Shown here piece by piece: positions 58,501 through 64,000 of a stretch of 64,000 nucleotides of DNA. Location: NCBI GenBank assembly GCA_947471505.1, contig CANIWM010000007.1, positions 1 through 64,000 of the forward strand. The letters run 5' to 3'. The DNA is from Chthoniobacteraceae bacterium (lineage in GTDB: Bacteria; Verrucomicrobiota; Verrucomicrobiia; Chthoniobacterales; Chthoniobacteraceae). The notes under the pieces were generated by a model that made no database searches, had not been told where the DNA came from, and worked only from the letters and a program-made list of their open reading frames with translations. How positions within the stretch are numbered: position 1 is the first letter of the stretch; each line of letters opens with the position of its first letter. The position numbers and the translations under genes are program-made.

Positions 58501-60240
58501 CGGGATGGCCCATTTCATCGGCAGCGCCGAGTTATCGCTCAACCACCAGCCGCCGACATTTACCGGAGAGTCGCCGCTATTAAAAAGCTCCAGCCAGTCC
58601 GACTGGTCGCCGTCTTCATCGCGCAAGCCGCTGTCGTTTTCCGCGAGAAATTCGCTGATGAAAACGCCCGTCGCCGAGAGCACGGCGATGTTGAACGTCC
58701 GCTCGGTGAAGCCGCCCTCCGAGTCGGTCGCGCGCAGCGTTACCGCGTAGCTGCCGGGCGTCGTGGGAGTGCCGCTGAGCACGCCGCCCGCGAGCGAGAG
58801 CCACGACGGCAACACGGGCGCGGTGAGCGTCACGGTAGCGCCGACATTCGACACCGCCGCGACGGGCGCGGAGTAGGCGACGCCGGGCCGCGCGAAGGGC
58901 GCGGGCGTCGCGGTGAACGACGCCGTCGAGACGCGGCGCAGCGTGAAATCATCGCAGTCCACCGTGAGCGTGCCGCCGGTGCCAGTGCGATTGCGGTAGC
59001 CGAAATAGCCGACGTTGAGCGGCTCGGAATCCACGACGAAGTACGTCTCGCTCAACGCGCCCTGACGCACGGTGACATTCATCTCCAGTGCGCCGTATTC
59101 GTAGCGCCCGAGCACCTCCAGCGTGAAAGACAGCGCGGTGTTCACGCTCATCGTGGCCAGCGTCGTGTCCGGCAGGAACGACGTGTTATTGACGCCCACG
59201 CGCAGGAACCGCAGCACGTTTGCGCCGGGGCGAAAGTCCACGAGGTAGTAGGGAGAATTCACGCCGCCAGCGAACGACGAGTTTGTCCCGAACAGCCCAA
59301 AGCCGACCGCGTTTCCCGTCGTCGTCTGCGAGACGAGCGTGAATTTTGACGACAGGAAAAAGCCCGGCGGATTCGCGCCGCTGAGGTCATTCGTAAGGAT
59401 GTATGCCGACGACGCAGCCGCGCTGGCCGTGATGGTATTCCGATACGCGCCGCCCACCACGCTCCACTCCGCGCCCGCCGTGAACGAGCCTGCGCCCGCG
59501 CTGAACGGCTCCACATACGGCAGCGACACCGGCCCGGCGGGCGGCGTGCCCGTGCCGTTGATGCCCGCGATGAAAACCGGGTCAAACGTCACCGCGCCGC
59601 TGGAGCCGAAGCTCAGCGTGGTGATGCTCGCATTTGCCGCGATGCCGAAGTCCGAGAGGTCAATCGCGACGCCGTGGACGTTTTGCGAAATGTCCGCGCT
59701 GTTCAGCGTGAGCGTCGCGGACTCCAGCGCAGCGAGCGAGGCGACGGTCGTGCCGGTCGAATAAAGGTCCGCACTCACGACGGCGAAATTCGTCTGCCCC
59801 CACGACGCCGTGGCCACCACTTGCGTCGTGCCGTTGATGGTCACCTGCATCGCGTCCGCCGTCGCGCCGGGGTTGATTTCCATGAACACGATGTCCGCGC
59901 CGGTGCGGTTCACGATGGGCGTGGAAAAAGTGACCGTGACCGTGCTCGCGCCGACTGCCGGGTTGATGAGCCCCGAGTCGAGCAGCCAGTCCTGCAATAA
60001 CGCCGCGCGCGCCCCCACCGCCGGGCTGCCCGCGCCATTCGGCACCATCGGCACCGTCGCCCCGCCCGCGGCGAACGCCGTCACCGTCGGCAGGACGAGC
60101 TGCGCCTGCGGGTAGCTGTTTCCATTCACCGAGAGCGCCGTGAGCTGGTTGCCCGAAGTCGTGACGGAAGTCACCGGCACCGGCGCACCGTTCGCGGCGA
60201 GCGAAATGAAAAGCAGAGCAAGGAAGGCGCGGAAAGTCAT
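55528..60240 (-). CDS. Large secreted CotH/lamin-tail/Ig-domain surface protein
   Basis: 1570 residues from the ATG at 60238-60240 (MTFRAFLALLFISLAANGA signal peptide). N-terminal beta-rich surface region (ALSVNGNSYPQAQLVLPTV). LamG-like region around 240-430. Putative-Ig segment (VTLTAPVLPSWLSLAGGVL, TPTTPGSYAVTLRATD). Lamin-tail domain (FISEFLAENDSGLRDEDGDQ). Chitobiase-type C-terminal beta domains (FYTTPQTVAVSCTTPSAT; DGSDPQLAGAPTY). Central CotH kinase-like region (FINAGLRIRGGFSRQGTNPK, RVDLRSTQVRSWHNG, YHLYINGHYWGIYGTQERAD). Second lamin-tail domain (AISEIHYNPTGPDDETEFVE). No PEP-CTERM or anchor motif found. CotH-type proteins can phosphorylate partner surface proteins. Lies upstream of the ECF genes on the same strand. 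Confidence 0.8.
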   Translation of the reverse strand: MTFRAFLALLFISLAANGAPVPVTSVTTSGNQLTALSVNGNSYPQAQLVLPTVTAFAAGGATVPMVPNGAGSPAVGARAALLQDWLLDSGLINPAVGASTVTVTFSTPIVNRTGADIVFMEINPGATADAMQVTINGTTQVVATASWGQTNFAVVSADLYSTGTTVASLAALESATLTLNSADISQNVHGVAIDLSDFGIAANASITTLSFGSSGAVTFDPVFIAGINGTGTPPAGPVSLPYVEPFSAGAGSFTAGAEWSVVGGAYRNTITASAAASSAYILTNDLSGANPPGFFLSSKFTLVSQTTTGNAVGFGLFGTNSSFAGGVNSPYYLVDFRPGANVLRFLRVGVNNTSFLPDTTLATMSVNTALSFTLEVLGRYEYGALEMNVTVRQGALSETYFVVDSEPLNVGYFGYRNRTGTGGTLTVDCDDFTLRRVSTASFTATPAPFARPGVAYSAPVAAVSNVGATVTLTAPVLPSWLSLAGGVLSGTPTTPGSYAVTLRATDSEGGFTERTFNIAVLSATGVFISEFLAENDSGLRDEDGDQSDWLELFNSGDSPVNVGGWWLSDNSALPMKWAIPAGTAIPSRGFLVVFASSKNRTASQLHTNFKLSNAAGSNLRLSLPDGTSVSSYLAYPAQRADHSYGTYGSYATSGYLITPTPGAPNDATGYAGFVADTQFSVPRGFYTTPQTVAVSCTTPSATIVHTTNGSTPTLTNGTQSTSPLTLNIASTTTLRVAAFAPNFIPTNTDTSSYFFLEDIRQQADATPVGWPTGPVNGQVLQYGLDPDITTTVTAQQMKDAFAALPALSLATDLPNLFDPATGIYVNPYGREEGYECPVSVELLNPDNTPGFFINAGLRIRGGFSRQGTNPKHNFHLYFRGEYGASKLQFPLFGDEGADEFDRVDLRSTQVRSWHNGGDTSATYNRDEWNRLANGAMGQPYTRSRYYHLYINGHYWGIYGTQERADADFAAAYFGGKKDGYDVMKTYVIPHRVDAADGDNVAWSQLHAAALAGFGTDAAYFAVQGRDATGAPNNTLPLLDVDNLIDFTALHYYNGDDDAPVNTSVGSGVPKNFYAMRPRDGRWGYRFLTHDAESTMVDGRNVSGTITAGATLPYFNPRWLSQQLEANAKYRLRFADRVQKHWFNGGALDTPVGLARWQSLRAQINTAILAESARWGDAASATPRTVANFNSANDAIETGFLVTRRAVLISQLRTRNLFPSFDAPTFSQHGGSVPAGFAVSITAPGGTTIFYTLDGSDPQLAGAPTYTAPVTLTGTQVVVKSRAKLIATNEWSALTEATFNLAAVPAAPGLLAISEIHYNPTGPDDETEFVELLNTSSSRLDLAGVRFTGAMIFTFGNLVLEPGARILVVENGAAFTTAYGSTPAVAGQWSGALGNSGDTITLLAANNAIIETITYGDSGEWPLSADGDGYSLVRINPTAPGTAANWRTSTALGGNPGATDAVVFTGTALADADADGTPALLEHLFATSDTAPGDAPLTIARTADGRAQLTFPRRLAADDLAVTVQVSTDLVTWTSAATRTAHHNNADGTATETWTANTAAPVQFMRLCVVK

Positions 60241-60420
60241 GTGAGTGTAGAATGGATACACCGCTCGCGAAGGATCGCGAGCTGCGGCCAAGGAGATCTG
60301 TCTCCACAGGGGAAAAGCGACACATTGAAAAATTGCGGAAAATTTTGTGTTGAAAGAATTCGAGCGAAACAGACGGAGAATGTCAGACCAACACTCATCC
60401 AACCAATTACATCCTACATC
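60241..60420. other. Divergent promoter region with two hairpins
   Basis: 180 bases between the CotH-type gene (minus) and the beta-strand-repeat gene (plus). Two perfect small palindromes: GCTCGCGA-AGGA-TCGCGAGC (60263-60282) and GGAGA-TCTG-TCTCC (60292-60305). Both would lie in the 5' leader of the CotH transcript or act as operators. No clear -35/-10 pair could be chosen. Confidence 0.5.
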
Positions 60421-63400
60421 ATGCACACCCGCCGTTCACTCCGCCCCGCCTTCCTCGCCATTTCTGCCGTCGCGCTTGTCGGCGCACCTACTCTCCACGC
60501 CGCGACGTATCAGTGGAATGGCACCTCCACCAGCGCGTGGACGACCGCTGGGAATTGGGCGCCAATAGGCACGTTTTTCGGAGTGGCCGTCACGGCGGTC
60601 GGCCCTGGGCCGACGGGCGGAACATTCGCGCACCGCTTGAACATTACGAACGGCGCGGGCAGCCCGCTCATTTACGACGCCACCCTCGGCACGACCGTGT
60701 ATGCAAACGCCGCGGCTGGTCTGCGCGGGCTCGTCATGTCCAGCGGCACGGCGGCTCCGAACAGTTCGTTACCATCACGGGCGGGACGTTTTCCACGCTC
60801 GGGTCGAGCGCGGCAGACGTCCTCGGTAATTCCACGACCAGCGGCACTACCGCCGTCTTGACGGTTAACGGCGGCAACTTCATTGGGAGCGGCGCAGGAA
60901 CGATCGTCAACTTCGGTGGCACGAACAACATCGCCACGCTGAACATCCTGAGCGGCACGGCGACCATCTCGCTGCTCGACCTTTCGAGCAGCGGGGGCGG
61001 CTCAGGCACAGCGAACCTCGACGGCGGCACGCTGGCGATCAACCGCGTGACCAAAACCAACGCCGCAGCCACGGCGGCATTCAACTTCAACGGTGGCCTG
61101 CTCCAAGCGCGGCAAAACAACGCCACTTTTATGACCGGCCTGAACACCGCCAGCGTCAAGGTGGGCGGCGCGAAGATTGATAGCAACGGCTTCGACATCA
61201 CGATTGCGCAGGCGCTGCTCGACGGCACAGGCGGCGGCGGCCTGACGAAGTCCGGCCTTGGAAAACTCACGCTCACCGGTGCGAACACCTACACCGGAAC
61301 GACGACGATCAGCGCCGGGACGCTGGAACTTGGCAGCAGCGGCGCGACCGGCTCCATCGGCGCGGGAGCCATTGTGAATAACGGCACTTTCGCCATCAAT
61401 CGTACCGGCACGGTCACGCTTGGCAGCGGCATCTCCGGCTCGGGAAATGTGACCATCGCGGGCGGGGCAACGGTCAATCTCAATGGCACGAACACCTACG
61501 CCGGAACGACTGCCGTGAACGCCGGGCAACTGAATCTCAACGGCTCCGCGACCTCCGCCATCACCGTGGCCAATGGCGCAAATCTCGGTGGCGAAGGCTC
61601 GACCACCGGTAGCCTCACCTTTGCAGGCTCGAGCACGCTCTTCTTCGACCCGGTGTCTCCCGCTGCTTTGACGGCAGCCTCGGTGAACGCCAGTGCGGGT
61701 ACCGTGACGCTCACCCTCACCAACGTCTCCGGTGCTGCAACCGGCATCATCGTGCTCAACGCAGCCGGCGGCATCACCGGCACGGCAGGCACAAACTTTA
61801 TCTTCACCGGGCGCGGCACGACCTACCTCAACGGCACGAACACCCAGCTCCTATTCGACTACGTGCCTGCTTCGCTGAAATGGACCGGCACTGGAGCGAG
61901 CCCGACTTTTTGGGATGTGAACACCACGCAAAACTGGCTCAACGGCGCGTCGGCGGATGTCTTCTTTGCTGGCGACTCGACCACGTTTGACGACACCGCA
62001 ACCACCTTCAACGTAGCCGTGCAGGGCGCGTCGCTCACCGCGGGCAACCTCGTTTTTAACAACACGGCAAATGCCTACACCCTCAGCGGTGGCGCAATCA
62101 CCGGCGCGGGCAGCCTCACGAAGAGCGGCTCAAACTCCCTCGCCATCTCCAACGCCAATACCTTCTCCGGCGGAGTCGCCCTAAACGCGGGCACGATCAA
62201 CGCCTCCAACGCTGGCGCACTGGGCACCGGCACGACCACCGTCGCCGCACCAGCCACGCTCGACCTCACAGCGGGCGCGGTCGCCTACACCGCAAGCGCG
62301 ATCTCCGGCGCGGGCACGGTGAACATCACCGTCGGCACCGGCGTTGGCAGCACCACTCTCGGTGCGCTCACTGGATTTACCGGCACGATGAACGTCGGCA
62401 TCGCCGCGGCAGCAGGCGCGGGCAAAGCGGCGGCAACGACCGGGCTCGGCGCAGGTGCGACGCTAAACGTCCTGCAAAACGGCGCATTTTACCTCAGCGG
62501 TGCCGTCACCCAGCCTGCAAACACTGTCCTCAACGGCGGAGACACCGGCGAATCCCTCGGCCAACTCCGCATCGAAGGCGGCGCGAACTGGAGCGGCACC
62601 GTCGCCCTCGCTGCCGACATCACCGGCGCGGGCGACGGCTTCATCGGCTCCAATACGGGCACCGGCACCATCAGCGGCATCATCAGCGAGAGCGGCGGAC
62701 CTCGCGTCCTCAGCAAAGTCGGCGCAGGCACCATCGTCCTCACCGCCGCGAATACCTACAGCGGCGACACGCAGATTCTCGGCGGCACGCTGAACATCCA
62801 AAACGCGAACGCCCTCGGCGGCGGCACCACTGTCACCGTCGCAAACACCGCCGCGCTGGAACTCCAGGGCGGCATCACCGTCGCGGGCAAAAACCTCAAC
62901 GCCACCGGCGGCGGCGGCGGCGGCGGGCAGCTCGGCGCGCTCCGCAGCGTGAGCGGCGACAACACCTGGAGTGGCAACATCACGTCCACGCCCGCAGGCG
63001 GCGTCACCCGCATCCACTCCGAAGCAGGCACGCTGACGCTCTCCGGCAACGTCTCACTCGGCGGCGTGGCTACGGATCAATTTGTCATTCAGGGCGCAGG
63101 CACACTGCTGATTTCCGGCAACATCAGCGGCACCTCCGGCCTCACCAGTAGCTCAAACGGCACACCCACAACCGTCCGCACACTCAGCGGCGCAAACACC
63201 TACACCGGCATCACCCGTGTGAACGGTGGCATCCTCAGCGTCGCCACTGTGAACAGCGTCAGCGGCGGCAGCGCCAGCAGCAACCTCGGCGCACCTGTGG
63301 ACGCAGCCAACGGCACCGGAAAAATCACCTTCACCAGCCAGTCCACCGCAGTCGCTGGAGTGAAAACTTTCACGCTCTCTGGCACAGGGAGCGGCGAGTT

Positions 63401-64000
63401 CAGTGCAGGCATCAGCAACGGCGCGGGCACCGTCAGCGTCTTCAAAAACGGCGCGGGTAGCTGGACTCTCGGCGGCACCAGCGCCTACACCGGCAGCACC
63501 ACCATTGACGCGGGCACACTCGCGCTGACCGGCAGCATCTCCGGCATCGTGCAGGTAAATAGCAGCGGCACCCTCGCGGGCACCGGCACAGCAGGAGCGT
63601 TGAACGTCGCCAGCGGCGGCACCGTCGCCCCCGGCCTCTCGCCCGGCATCCTCAATACCGGCAGCGTCCTTTTTTCCGCAGGCAGTGCGCTCAGCATCGA
63701 AATCAACGGCACCGTTCTTGGAACCGGCTACGATCAGTTAAACGTCACCGGCAGCGTGGACATCACCGGCGCGACACTCACCCTCAGCGGCACATATCTC
63801 ACCACGCCCGCCACCGCGAACGACCTCTTCACCATCCTGCTCAACGACGGAGCAGGCGACGCCGTCACCGGCACCTTCGCCGGTCTCGCGGAAGGCGCAC
63901 ACGTCTTCTCCGGCCTCGGCCAAGACTACACCATCAGCTACATCGGCGGCGACGGAAACGACATCATCCTCACCGCTGTCCCAGAGCCCGGAAGCGCCGC
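60421..64000 (+). pseudogene. Autotransporter-type beta-strand-repeat PEP-CTERM protein, frameshifted near the start and cut by the window edge
   Basis: Starts at the ATG at 60421 with a signal peptide (SLRPAFLAISAVALVGAPTLHA) and AATYQWNGTSTSAWTTAGNW. The first frame runs to a stop at 60859-60861. A second frame, offset by one base, carries the rest from about 60756 (SEQFVTITGGTFSTLG) and stays open to the end; I checked the frame near 60861, 61857, 62460 and 63978. A missing G in the GG at about 60753-60754 (GGG to GG) would restore a single frame. The body has repeats of the type GLGKLTLTGANTYTGTTTIS, TNTYAGTTAVNAGQ, AANTYSGDTQILGGTL and GANTYTGITRVNGG, the autotransporter-associated beta-strand repeat. 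VPEPGS near 63978 marks the PEP-CTERM tail. Confidence 0.82.

Noticed and set aside
61289-63923. Several Val/Pro-rich minus-strand frames across the beta-strand-repeat gene
   Set aside because: They are complements of Gly/Thr/Asn-rich repeat codons and have no motif.

Overview
This 64 kb window is high-GC bacterial chromosome, most likely from a member of the Verrucomicrobiota. I infer this from the mix of gene families: two DUF1549/DUF1553 proteins with cytochrome-like CX4CH motifs, a DUF1552 protein, a sulfatase, DUF1080 (3-keto-disaccharide hydrolase) proteins, PEP-CTERM surface proteins, an ECF sigma / FecR-LamG / CotH cluster and an autotransporter-type beta-strand-repeat protein. I see no rRNA, tRNA, CRISPR array, IS element or integrase.

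Layout. 0.1-8 kb: a TPR/toroid secreted protein, then genes that fit hemicellulose use (D-xylonate dehydratase, SMP-30/lactonase, a tandem-domain CE1 esterase, an alpha/beta hydrolase). 8-12 kb: a DUF1549/DUF1553 protein and a PEP-CTERM zinc metalloprotease. 12-18.3 kb: a four-gene minus-strand operon for surface polysaccharide, all joined by 4-base ATGA overlaps (O-antigen ligase/TPR, exo/endonuclease/phosphatase-fold protein, GT39, GT2-methyltransferase). 18.4-21.5 kb: a 1017-residue Ala-rich secreted protein of unknown function with its own terminator. 21.8-29.7 kb: a second DUF1549/DUF1553 protein, a sulfatase, sulfite reductase CysI and a DnaJ-type protein. 29.8-34.3 kb: a GspF-like protein, an RsmA-Nudix fusion, PabB and a LivF ATPase. 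34.3-38.7 kb: DUF2225-like, DUF1552 and HEAT-repeat genes tightly coupled behind livF. 38.7-46.7 kb: RlmI-type methyltransferase, CysK, a CE15 glucuronoyl esterase, a ROK kinase, a FabZ-like dehydratase, a lipoprotein and a TIM-barrel/DUF1080 fusion.

46.8-50.5 kb is an accessory island, visibly less GC-rich over the two nuclease/ATPase genes. It holds a Septu-like (PtuA ATPase + PtuB HNH) anti-phage pair. Next to it is a 21-bp tandem repeat that encodes a heptapeptide repeat, and an unrecognised 320-residue protein. 50.5-53.1 kb returns to housekeeping (CdsA, SucD) and a DUF1080 protein. 53.2-64 kb is a surface/regulatory cluster: FecR-LamG protein, ECF sigma factor, a 1570-residue CotH/lamin-tail protein and a long beta-strand-repeat PEP-CTERM protein that runs off the right edge. 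Two of these genes are broken as written: the sigma factor has an in-frame TAA between regions 2 and 4, and the beta-strand-repeat gene has a one-base frameshift near its start.

The less expected items are the two 21-bp heptapeptide-repeat tracts (4.7 kb and 49 kb), the RsmA-Nudix fusion, the broken sigma factor, the Septu-like island and the livF-DUF2225-DUF1552-HEAT gene string. All functions are assigned from sequence reading alone; no database search was run.
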